From positions 1-40,802 of the forward strand of contig JAUWND010000003.1 in the NCBI GenBank assembly GCA_030612835.1: a stretch of 40,802 bases of DNA. Direction: 5' to 3'. The notes under the pieces were generated by a model. It was not told the origin of the DNA. It searched no databases and was given only the letters and a program-made list of their open reading frames with translations. Shown piece after piece: positions 16,661 to 25,643 of the stretch; position 1 is the stretch's first letter; every line of letters starts with the position of its first letter. Source of the stretch: Candidatus Methanophagales archaeon (GTDB lineage Archaea; Halobacteriota; Syntropharchaeia; Alkanophagales; Methanospirareceae). The position numbers were made by a program, and so were the translations under genes.

Positions 16661-18586
16661 TTATCCTTTAACCTCGCTCACTCCGGATTTCCCATACGCC
16701 TTCTGCACCACTATTACATGAACGCTTGGATCAGTTACGCTTAACTGGCTGGGCGTGATCAATAGACATTCCGATTCTTTCATTGATGAAATCATCATCT
16801 TATATATCTCTTCTCGATTCCTCGGGTCCATGTGTATATCGAATTCGTCCACCGCTCGGAAAGGAGACCGGAGCAGTTGCTGGATGGCTAAAAGAAACGC
16901 CATTATCAAAGATGTCTTCTCCCCTCCACTCTGCGTATAATAATCGAACAGGACAGGGGGGGAGCCTTTGAACCCAACAAAGAGTTCTAAACCCGCGTTT
17001 TCTAGAGTGCCATCATCGGTATTAACCACCCGTGCTAACCCCGTAGCACTTATACCGGCCAGGATTTGCTTAAATGAGGCGTTGATAGAATCTAAGAGGT
17101 CCGTGATCGCTTTACGCCATATTTCCCGCCTCGATTCGAGTTCCTTAAGACCCTCTCGTTTATTCGATGCTACAATCTCCGATTTCTCTTGCAATTCATC
17201 AAACAACTTCGAATAATTAGAATATATCTCTTCCGTCTCTTCCGGTATCTTGCCCAGAGCGTCTATTCTTGCTGCCACCAAATTCAGCTCATTCTCTATT
17301 TCGCTCTGTTTCCTTTCCGTATCTATTCGTTCACCCGCTTTCTTCTTCAACGATGCTAAATCCGCCAACTTCTGATTCGCTTTCTCCAGCTCCGATTTTA
17401 TCGCTTTTATCTCCATTTCTAGCATGTCGCGCTTAAACTTAAGGACCTCTCCCTTTACACGATAAGTAATATAATCATCCAGGTTAGATTCCAGACTTCG
17501 GTCAACGGCTCCGAGTCCACTTTGCACCTTCTTTATTGCTTCTTTTAGTTCTTTCGCTCGTATACCTATCTCTTTTTGTCTTTCCTTTAGTTCAGCCGCT
17601 TCTTCCTTCTTCCCTAGTTCGCGTAGCATCTGTTCTTTCTCGCGCAGATGGTCTGTTGAAAGTACAAATATCGCCTCTTCTTTCTCTAAATGTAAAAGTT
17701 CATAAAAGTGTTCCTTAGAGTTTATCTTCCACGAGTCGAGTTTTTCCCGCCATTGATTTATCTTCTCTCTTGTATCCTCCATCTCCTCTGAGCTAGACAG
17801 AACTGCATATTCCTTCACTTCGAGCCGTTCTTCGAGCTGCTTTGATGCCGCTTCCTGTTTTATTACACGAACCCATATCGCCTCTCTCTTCAGCCATTTT
17901 CTTCGCTCCTCCAGCTCGTCCCTCTGCATATACTTCTCGTGCATCTCTTTCCAGTAGCCAAGGCTCTCTTCTGCTCGTCCTAGCAATTCGGAAATAGACT
18001 CATCTTCACTTATGATAGATTCAAGCCGGTTCTTCGCTTCTACCACCTTCTCTCGATAAGAGCCGAAGCCAACAGCATCCTCTAAAAGCTTCAGCTTCTC
18101 CTGTGGTGATGTCAAGCAGAATTGTTCCATTGTGTTTTGATGCATTATTATCAACATATTATTTGGGTCTAGGCCAAAACCCTGGAACAGCCTGGCAACT
18201 TCTTCATAGCTCACCTGCTTGTAATCCGCTTCCCACCAGTAATTCCCATCGTTCTTCAGATACCGGGACAGCAGGAAAGTATCGGCATCAGAAAAGCTTA
18301 TTGGTCTCTTTCCGTTCTTCGCTTCGTTATCGAAGACTAAAGTAATCCTTCCGAGTTCCTTTCCCCGTCTTATCAAATCCCTCAGCCGTCTACTCCGTTC
18401 GGTATATATCTGACCCAAAGCGACAGAAATAGCCAATAGAATGGATGATTTGCCCGCTCCGTTAGGACCCGAAATCAGATTGATTCCCTGCTTCAGCGGT
18501 ATCCGCGCGTATTCGTACGACATGAAATTTTCTAATATTATCTCCTTCAGCCAGATGTCGGGCTCTGAGTCGGTGGATTTCGGCAT
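16661..18586 (-). CDS. Short SMC-like ATPase, Smc5/6-related
   Basis: Walker A 'SGPNGAGKSSILLAISVALG'; coiled-coil; signature 'QSGGEKTSLIMAFLLAIQ'; Walker B 'RAVDEFDIHMDPRNREEI'. Confidence 0.85.
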   Translation of the reverse strand: MPKSTDSEPDIWLKEIILENFMSYEYARIPLKQGINLISGPNGAGKSSILLAISVALGQIYTERSRRLRDLIRRGKELGRITLVFDNEAKNGKRPISFSDADTFLLSRYLKNDGNYWWEADYKQVSYEEVARLFQGFGLDPNNMLIIMHQNTMEQFCLTSPQEKLKLLEDAVGFGSYREKVVEAKNRLESIISEDESISELLGRAEESLGYWKEMHEKYMQRDELEERRKWLKREAIWVRVIKQEAASKQLEERLEVKEYAVLSSSEEMEDTREKINQWREKLDSWKINSKEHFYELLHLEKEEAIFVLSTDHLREKEQMLRELGKKEEAAELKERQKEIGIRAKELKEAIKKVQSGLGAVDRSLESNLDDYITYRVKGEVLKFKRDMLEMEIKAIKSELEKANQKLADLASLKKKAGERIDTERKQSEIENELNLVAARIDALGKIPEETEEIYSNYSKLFDELQEKSEIVASNKREGLKELESRREIWRKAITDLLDSINASFKQILAGISATGLARVVNTDDGTLENAGLELFVGFKGSPPVLFDYYTQSGGEKTSLIMAFLLAIQQLLRSPFRAVDEFDIHMDPRNREEIYKMMISSMKESECLLITPSQLSVTDPSVHVIVVQKAYGKSGVSEVKG

Positions 18587-18670
18587 TTTTGCGGCTTTGC
18601 TGATATGACAATTTTACTTTATGGAAGTTAAAGGTTTTATTTAACCTAACTCTAATACCACAGGGATACA

Positions 18671-19519
18671 ATGAGCGAAGAAGAAGAAAAAGCAGAAGAA
18701 AAGAACTTGAGCATTTTTCTGTGCTTAGGTATGGCTGTTTTACTCGTGCTCACACAAGTAATAGCAGTACTGCTTGCAGCACCATTTGCAGCTTCGGGCA
18801 TAAAAGCTTTTCAAGATCCGGAGTCAATATGGAATACCGTATACTTCTTTATCCTTATTATAGGGTTCACCGCACTTATACTTCTAGTGCTCAAATTTGG
18901 GGGCGATAAACTTGTTCAGTTCATAATGCTCGCTGCGGTGGCAGTAACGATGTATTATGTAATGGCTGTTCTTGTTCCTTATGGCTATGTCCCGATAGTT
19001 ATCACTATCGCACTTACTGTTCTCCTCTATATATATCCGGAATGGTATATCCTCGATGCGACAGGATTGGTAATAGGGGGCGGTGCGGCAGCGATGTTTG
19101 GTATCTCGCTTAACATAATTCCTGTAATACTCTTGATGATACTATTGGCGATATATGATGCGATTTCGGTGTATAAGACGAAGCACATGGTATCATTGGC
19201 GGAATCCATCGTGGCTATGCGATTGCCGATCCTTTTTGTTCTGCCGCGGAAGCGGAATTTCTCTATTGTGAAGAATAGCGATATGGGGGAAGCGTTCTTC
19301 ATGGGACTTGGCGATGCGATTATACCGTCTATGTTAGTTGTGTCTGCGTTTGTGAACTACACAAGTGCAGCACCTGCGTTGGGTGCGGCACTAGGCACTT
19401 TAGCGGGTTATGCGGTACTGAGCAGAATTGCAGGCCGAGGGAAGCCGCATGCCGGACTGCCGTTTCTTAATTCCGGTGCGATAATTGGGTTTGTCATAGG
19501 ACTAGCTCTGCTTGTTTGA
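18671..19519 (+). CDS. Presenilin/SPP-like intramembrane aspartyl protease
   Basis: TM with 'AIYDAISVYKTKHM' (YD), 'GLGDAIIPSML' (GxGD), 'GLPFLNSGAIIG' (PAL-like region). Confidence 0.9.
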   Translation: MSEEEEKAEEKNLSIFLCLGMAVLLVLTQVIAVLLAAPFAASGIKAFQDPESIWNTVYFFILIIGFTALILLVLKFGGDKLVQFIMLAAVAVTMYYVMAVLVPYGYVPIVITIALTVLLYIYPEWYILDATGLVIGGGAAAMFGISLNIIPVILLMILLAIYDAISVYKTKHMVSLAESIVAMRLPILFVLPRKRNFSIVKNSDMGEAFFMGLGDAIIPSMLVVSAFVNYTSAAPALGAALGTLAGYAVLSRIAGRGKPHAGLPFLNSGAIIGFVIGLALLV

Positions 19520-19786
19520 GCCAATCTTTAGTTCTTCTTGCCATTTTGAGTTTATTATATTTGTAGAGTTTTTTTTTAGCCCATCTACGAGTCCATGAGC
19601 ATAGTTTATACAGCCAAAAGCAGTGAAGAAGTCACCTTTTTTAAGGTAATATTTCGTGTCTTCATAGTATCTCTTTGCGTTATCTACCACCTCTTTCTCA
19701 TTGCCATCGAGCGATAGGGAATCTAGCTCAGCTACGCTATCTTCAAAAAGAGCTATGTCCTTCTTTATCCGGTCTGTTTCGCTCAT
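19502..19786 (-). CDS. DUF357-family small helical protein
   Basis: 'AKRYYEDTKYYLKKGDFFTAFGCINYAHGLVDGL' matches the DUF357 pattern; start taken at internal Met. Confidence 0.75.
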   Translation of the reverse strand: MSETDRIKKDIALFEDSVAELDSLSLDGNEKEVVDNAKRYYEDTKYYLKKGDFFTAFGCINYAHGLVDGLKKNSTNIINSKWQEELKIGSNKQS

Positions 19787-19879
19787 CCGCTCATCGCCTT
19801 TTACAACCACAAACCTGTATAGTGGGCATTTCCCCGGAGTCTGACTTAAAGTTTTGGATATTTCTTATATACTATGGCG

Positions 19880-20092
19880 TTAGTTCTTCGTTCCCCACTC
19901 ACCATTTAGCAGTCTATTTAAGGTCTCTTCAATTGGTTCATCCGAATACGTTAGTGCCAATATGCCTAGCTCCGCCGGATCAATACCGATAAATTCTACG
20001 TATTCCTCGGGCGTTAAACTGCTCAGATCCGCCCACGCTTTCTCGAAAAGATAAGTTTGTCGGGCCCTCTCTTCATCTGTGCTCATGTTCAT
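19880..20092 (-). CDS. Small acidic hypothetical protein
   Basis: 70-aa ORF in intergenic space, plausible composition. Confidence 0.45.
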   Translation of the reverse strand: MNMSTDEERARQTYLFEKAWADLSSLTPEEYVEFIGIDPAELGILALTYSDEPIEETLNRLLNGEWGTKN

Positions 20093-20328
20093 TTTATATG
20101 TTGGAACTGGATGTATATAATATCTTTGAATTATTCGTCTGGCTATACCTTATAAACACGAGATGATACTGACTTCTAGGCGAAAATGTGGATTAATACG
20201 GCTCGCTCTGTCTCTTGAATAATTTGGAGTTCTGCAGTTTCGACCAACTCTTCTTAAAGTTGCGCGATCTGGTTGCGGATACAACGAAACGAGCAATCGT
20301 TATTATAACTTCTAACTATAAATTTAAT

Positions 20329-20403
20329 TTAGGACGCAGATTTACACGGATTTACACTGATTTGATTTTTTCTGCGTTAATCTGCGTTAATCTGTGTCAA
20401 TAA
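20329..20403 (+). repeat. Dispersed inverted repeat, copy B
   Basis: ttaggacgcagatttacacggatttacactgattt...ctgcgttaatctgcgttaatctgtgtcaataa. Confidence 0.85.
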
Positions 20404-20515
20404 ATATTTGATTTTAGTTTGTTCTCACTATTCGCGGTCTCACGAGCATCGAATACCTCTTCCTGAGACGAGAACATCTTACTAAATCAAATAGATGTTG
20501 ATAAGGGGCAAACAC

Positions 20516-21304
20516 CTATTGACGTCCCAGGAATTCTAGGACGACTTGTGCTAGGACGGCGGGCTTTTCTATGTATATGTTGTGCCCCACCCCTTCGAGT
20601 ATCTTCCACTGTGAACTGTGTATAGATTGATGGATCTGTTCTGATATGGCGAGCGGTGTAAATATATCCTCTCTTCCGGAGATTATCAGGGTTGGAACTG
20701 AGATCTGGGAGATTCTGCTCTTCACATTGAACTTCATGCAGGCTTCGGTTGCATGTGCGATTGCAGCAGGAGAATTGATTTTGATCCCCATTGCTTTTAC
20801 CTCCTCCATGAAGTGGGCGTTAGCAGTGACAAAATCAGGGTTAAAGGCCAGTTTTACCATCTCATCAAAGAATGTAGAATATCCACCCCTATCCAGGCTC
20901 TTACGAAGCCTAATAAAAGCCTTGTGGAGATGGACGTCAGTGTGACTGAAGGTGGAAACCAGAATGAGCGATTTAACCCTTTCCGGATGGTCAAGGACAA
21001 ACTGCTGGGCTATTGCCGCACCCATAGAAAAGCCGAGCAGGTGTGCCTGACGGATCTCCAGTTTCTGAAAGAGCGCAAAAAGATCTGCAGAGAATTGTTG
21101 GATTGAATATGGCATGTCCGGTTTCCCTGAGTCTCCATGACCTCGAACATCGGGAGCTATGGTTCGATAGTGCTTGGAAAACTCCGGCATTACCCACACC
21201 CATCCGGCCTGATCTCCGCTAAGGCCATGTATCAAGACCAGGGGGAAACCTGTTCCTTCCTCATGGTAATTGATCTCGATATCACGCACATCAACCTTTG
21301 ACAT
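20516..21304 (-). CDS. Alpha/beta hydrolase
   Basis: 'PLVLIHGLSGDQAGW', nucleophile elbow 'GFSMGAAIA', 'LIISGREDIFTP', 'EGVGHNIYIEKP'. Confidence 0.92.
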   Translation of the reverse strand: MSKVDVRDIEINYHEEGTGFPLVLIHGLSGDQAGWVWVMPEFSKHYRTIAPDVRGHGDSGKPDMPYSIQQFSADLFALFQKLEIRQAHLLGFSMGAAIAQQFVLDHPERVKSLILVSTFSHTDVHLHKAFIRLRKSLDRGGYSTFFDEMVKLAFNPDFVTANAHFMEEVKAMGIKINSPAAIAHATEACMKFNVKSRISQISVPTLIISGREDIFTPLAISEQIHQSIHSSQWKILEGVGHNIYIEKPAVLAQVVLEFLGRQ

Positions 21305-21377
21305 TTCTATCCTCTCCTTGTCCTGTGCTTGATTCTTTTATAACGTATACTAAATAAACAAGAAGGATACGGAGAGA

Positions 21378-21668
21378 ATGGATAGTGAAGAAAAGTACAA
21401 ATATATCTTTGAAGATACAAGTTTTGAAAATCGAACTCGTGTTGATTGGATTACTGATTGCTTATTAGGTGATATACGAACTTACTTGAAAGGCATTAAG
21501 AAGATCATTTGTGAAAGCAGTGATGGAACTTCTGAAAAACCACTTGGTGGCGGTAATTTATCCGTTCCTATTCTAATTAGCTCTGCTCTTGAATTTGTAT
21601 CTGAATTGTATGCAGGTAATACCAGTTATATATTATATTTTAGGCTCTTCGCTATTTCATGTGGGTAG
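21378..21668 (+). CDS. Hypothetical protein, possibly C-terminally frameshifted
   Basis: ORF ends 'AGNTSYILYFRLFAISCG*'; another frame continues 'WVDVVKWLLKNPKSGEKSGSYPK*' just downstream. Confidence 0.45.
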   Translation: MDSEEKYKYIFEDTSFENRTRVDWITDCLLGDIRTYLKGIKKIICESSDGTSEKPLGGGNLSVPILISSALEFVSELYAGNTSYILYFRLFAISCG

Positions 21669-21818
21669 ATGTGGTTAAGTGGCTGTTAAAGAATCCCAAA
21701 TCAGGAGAAAAAAGCGGTAGTTACCCTAAATAAGTTTTTAAAATATTAATACTATGATACCCAAACATTTATAAATGGTGAGCACAATATTTTATCAACC
21801 GGCGATGATTTTCAACCA

Positions 21819-23510
21819 ATGAGAAAACAAGGATCAAAACCAACGAAATCACGATTTGAAATCTCGAAAATATCATCAACAGCAAAAGATAACAAAAAAT
21901 CTTCCCGCAGCGAATCCACAGAGACCACACAAAAAGAACACAACGAACGATGCCCTGATTGCAAGGATACAATTGAACGAATGCTCAAACAGATTTATGG
22001 CGATGTAAAACCGAATTACAAATTTAGAACTGGCACAAATCCAGAAGATTTCAGCGATAACCCATTTTATGACGATCTCCAGAGAATATATGAAAATCTC
22101 CAGAATTATAGGGGAAACAAAAACTTTGTGATTACGGATACACTACCCAACTGCGATTATTATGTTCCGGATCTAGGATTTGTTCTGGAATTTGATGAGT
22201 CTCAACATTTTACAATGCCACGAAAAATAGCACTGCTGAGCTATCCCTATAAATCACGATCTGGCTTTTCATTGGCACAATGGATTTCTACGTGCGATAA
22301 AATCAAAGCTCATGATCCGGATCCAATATACCGTGATGAGCAGCGTGCATGGTATGACACGCTAAGAGATTTTCTGCCTGAGTTCAAAGGTCTGGAACCC
22401 ACCGTAAGGCTTTATTCAAACGAGATGCAGTGGTGTAGCTTAAATCCTGATAATCGTGATGACATTGCACACTTCAAGGCCATTATTGAAGCCAGAAGAA
22501 GAGCGATAACTAACTGGATCGCCACAGTAGTCATCAAAAGCGGCTTTTGTAGCCTGGATGCTAAGTTTAAAGCGGACCTGAATATTAATCCAATCTCCGC
22601 TAATTTAAAAGCGGAATTAGATGCTAAGAAATTCACACTTACCGCAGCTGCAACAGTCACAGAGGAGCGAACGGATAAATGGACGATACACGATGGAAAT
22701 ACGATCTATAGCGCCTATAACGAAGATGAACGGCTGACTGTTTACAAATGCCATAACGAAGACCGGCTGAACGTTCTATCTAACGTTGTACAATCCATTG
22801 TGAAACGATCTACAGGCGATGGCGTCATTCTATTCCCCGCAGGCATGTTCTATACCGAAGAAAAACCGGCAAGCACATACTATAACAGAGTACAGGAAAC
22901 GCTCATACCCGTTCTCAAACAGACAACCAGCCATATCATTGTCTGCACAGGCGTAGATAGTGCCCGGGATCAGATCGCCTTAGCAATAGACAAAACCGGC
23001 ATCATCGCTAAAGGTCGTAAATTCTACACCGCGCCAGGTGAAGATCAAATAGAACTCGCACCGAATTATTCAACAGAAGAAGACGGTAAATCGCGTAGAT
23101 TCGAGCTGAACGACACCCGCTATTACATGTGCGTCTGCTACGACATCTTTGGGCTCCGGCATAAAGACCTGCACAATCCCGGAGTAGATGTCGTCCTGAA
23201 CCTGGTGCACTGTTTCTATCAGCCTGGAAAAGGCCCGTGTGGTTTAGCACTTTTTGCTAAACACGGCCTTGCAGGCGCATCGAAACAATGGAAATGCCCC
23301 GTATTTGCTGCAGTAATCTTTTTCAAACCGAACATCCCCACGCAGTGGCCTACTGGCGTATACTGGAACCAGGGCGATAAGAGCACCCGATTCTGGCGAT
23401 ATTCGGATAACCCGATCAAACCTGCGAATAACTTTGAAACAGAAATCGAAGAAGGTGTGGCTCTGGTTAGAATGTATAAACATCCGGGATTGGTGGCTCC
23501 GGCACAATAA
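21819..23510 (+). CDS. Predicted nuclease (DUF559/Vsr-like) fused to nitrilase-superfamily-like domain
   Basis: 'CDYYVPDLGFVLEFDESQHFTMPRKIAL' nuclease-like; 'GIIAKGRKFYTAPGE' and 'YYMCVCYDIFGLRHKDLHNPGVDVVLNLVHCF' nitrilase-like Lys and Cys motifs. Confidence 0.65.
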   Translation: MRKQGSKPTKSRFEISKISSTAKDNKKSSRSESTETTQKEHNERCPDCKDTIERMLKQIYGDVKPNYKFRTGTNPEDFSDNPFYDDLQRIYENLQNYRGNKNFVITDTLPNCDYYVPDLGFVLEFDESQHFTMPRKIALLSYPYKSRSGFSLAQWISTCDKIKAHDPDPIYRDEQRAWYDTLRDFLPEFKGLEPTVRLYSNEMQWCSLNPDNRDDIAHFKAIIEARRRAITNWIATVVIKSGFCSLDAKFKADLNINPISANLKAELDAKKFTLTAAATVTEERTDKWTIHDGNTIYSAYNEDERLTVYKCHNEDRLNVLSNVVQSIVKRSTGDGVILFPAGMFYTEEKPASTYYNRVQETLIPVLKQTTSHIIVCTGVDSARDQIALAIDKTGIIAKGRKFYTAPGEDQIELAPNYSTEEDGKSRRFELNDTRYYMCVCYDIFGLRHKDLHNPGVDVVLNLVHCFYQPGKGPCGLALFAKHGLAGASKQWKCPVFAAVIFFKPNIPTQWPTGVYWNQGDKSTRFWRYSDNPIKPANNFETEIEEGVALVRMYKHPGLVAPAQ

Positions 23511-23512
23511 AT

Positions 23513-23566
23513 TGTTGACACCGATTAACGCAGAAGAAATTAAATCCGTGTAAATCTGCGTCTTAG
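23513..23566 (-). repeat. Dispersed inverted repeat, copy C (reverse orientation, shorter)
   Basis: Reverse complement reads ctaagacgcagatttacacggatttaatttcttctgcgttaatcggtgtcaa. Confidence 0.85.
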
Positions 23567-23765
23567 TTGGTAGTTATACGTTATATATAATGAGAAATTG
23601 CAAAATAAGGAAACCGCGATCGCTGCTCTGGAACTTATAGAACAGCATTTGGGTATGACATCGCCAATATATCTCTTTAAAACTAGAGATTTGTCAAAAT
23701 CAGAAAATCACAAGATAGTAGATGCCATGTTCATGCCTACAACCCCCGCTTCTGAATCGCCCTCT

Positions 23766-24185
23766 TCACCTCGCTGATGCTTTCACCACCATCGTCAACA
23801 CATTCTTGCCATCCTTAAACTCATACTTGACCTCATCCACCAGCGTCTTCATGAAATATACCCCGAGTCCACCTATCTTCCGCTCTTCTAAACTCGCATC
23901 CAGATCTGGCGGAGGGACCGACGTGGGATCAAACGGCTTACCTCTGTCTTTGATGACCACTAGGACATCCTCACCACTTCTCCGGCAGGAGATATTAATC
24001 ATGCCCACATCTACGGTGTAGCCGTAGTTGATAATGTTAGTGCATGCCTCGTCAACAGCCATTTGAATCTCGAATATCTTACGATCCGCCAACCCAAATT
24101 CACGCATCGAATCAGTGATGAAATCACCTATCACCGCTAATTTCTCCAATTTCGATTCTATCTCGAGTTCAAACAGGTCTTCCAT
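23766..24185 (-). CDS. RsbW-like anti-sigma-factor-type histidine-kinase-fold ATPase
   Basis: N-box 'MAVDEACTNIINYGY', 'VVIKDRGKPFDP', 'IGGLGVYFMKTLVDEVKYE'. Confidence 0.9.
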   Translation of the reverse strand: MEDLFELEIESKLEKLAVIGDFITDSMREFGLADRKIFEIQMAVDEACTNIINYGYTVDVGMINISCRRSGEDVLVVIKDRGKPFDPTSVPPPDLDASLEERKIGGLGVYFMKTLVDEVKYEFKDGKNVLTMVVKASAR

Positions 24186-24194
24186 TTGTAATAT

Positions 24195-25559
24195 TCACTC
24201 TGCCTTCAATGCCATTAACGTAATATCATCAAATTGCGGCTCATCGCCACAGAAAGCTAACACTTCCCCCTTTATCTTCTCTATCATATCATCTGCAGAT
24301 AATTCATGATTCACCTTAATAGTCCTAATGAGTCGCTCTTCCCCAAACTGCTCCATGCTCTTATTTATCGCCTCGGTCACACCATCGGTATAGAAGACGA
24401 TTATATCACCACCGTCCAGTATGATCTTTCGCTCTTCCAGTTCTATATCCTCTATTGCGCCCAGCGCGATCCCTTTCGCATCGAGCCGCATTAGAGTTCT
24501 GGTCTTCGCTTTGAAGATCACCGGTGGGTTATGCCCTGCACTGACGTATGTCAACGTCCTCTCGCTCACATCTAATACCGCATAGAATAACGTAACGAAC
24601 ATACCTGATTTCGCATCTGCCGTGATCAAACTGTTCGCATCGCGTATTACCTCACTCACGCCAGAACTACGCGTTGCTTTCGCCCGGACTATCGTTCGTG
24701 ATAGCGCCATGAAAAGTGCGGCTGGAACGCCCTTGCCAGAGACATCAGCAATCGTGAGCCCGATCTTACCTTCCGAGATAGGGATGAAATCATAGAAATC
24801 TCCGCCAACCTCTTTCGCCGGAATATTCTGTGCTGCAAGCTCGAAACCCGGTAAATCTGGTATAGCATCAGGCAAAAAGCTCTGTTGTATGTCATGTGCC
24901 ATTTTTAATTCATACCGCTTTCGTTCCAGCTCAGCGGAGTATTTATCGCGCTCTTCCGCCGTCTCCAGCTCTCTTATCCGATTTGAAATGATGTATGCGA
25001 AGAAGAACATACCCAAAGAATTGGCGAAGATCATAGGTATGCTTACTTCCTCAACTACCTTAACCGCTTCTGAATATGGGTGCGCAAGGATAAGTGCAAG
25101 AATCATGTGGACTGATTCCATAAGGGCTGCAAATAGTACTGCTCCGGGAACGCCAATGAACTTGCCTCTTCTTAATATATATATAATACCCCCGAATAGT
25201 CCTGCAAGCACGGTGGCAAGTGAGCAGGGGACGCAGGTAAAGCCACCTAAGAAGTACCGATGTATGCCACCAATCAGTCCCGCACCCAAGCCGATCACAG
25301 GCCCACCAATTAATCCTGCGATCATCGGACCAAGGTCTCGGACGCTTGCAATCGCGCCGAATATCTCTATACCGGAGTAGGTGCCGAATATAGAGACCGC
25401 ACCGAAGATTAAAATAAAAATAGCACGATTTTTTAGCGTGAATTTTTTATCCAGGATCTCTCTGAAATATTTGGTGCGTGAGATCAGATAGGCGATTACC
25501 ACAATTACACATATCTTCTCGACCAGCACAAGTAAAAGCTCGATTATGGGATATGCCAT
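24195..25559 (-). CDS. RsbU/SpoIIE-type PP2C phosphatase with N-terminal 5TM LytS-like sensor
   Basis: 'GGDFYDFIPISEGKIGLTIADVSGKGVPAALFMALSRT', 'FVTLFYAVLD', 'FYTDGVTEA', 'FDDITLM'; N-terminal 'DLGPMIAGLIGGPVIGLGAGLIGGIHRYFLGG'. Confidence 0.92.
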   Translation of the reverse strand: MAYPIIELLLVLVEKICVIVVIAYLISRTKYFREILDKKFTLKNRAIFILIFGAVSIFGTYSGIEIFGAIASVRDLGPMIAGLIGGPVIGLGAGLIGGIHRYFLGGFTCVPCSLATVLAGLFGGIIYILRRGKFIGVPGAVLFAALMESVHMILALILAHPYSEAVKVVEEVSIPMIFANSLGMFFFAYIISNRIRELETAEERDKYSAELERKRYELKMAHDIQQSFLPDAIPDLPGFELAAQNIPAKEVGGDFYDFIPISEGKIGLTIADVSGKGVPAALFMALSRTIVRAKATRSSGVSEVIRDANSLITADAKSGMFVTLFYAVLDVSERTLTYVSAGHNPPVIFKAKTRTLMRLDAKGIALGAIEDIELEERKIILDGGDIIVFYTDGVTEAINKSMEQFGEERLIRTIKVNHELSADDMIEKIKGEVLAFCGDEPQFDDITLMALKAE

Positions 25560-25643
25560 TTAATTCACCTTATATAATATAATTGACCCATATTACATTT
25601 ATTCTATAATTGTATTACTAAAGCTAATGTCTTTAAAATTACA

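Noticed and set aside
20215-20403. ORF 20215-20403
   Set aside because: Mostly translation through dispersed palindrome copy B; no protein-like motifs.
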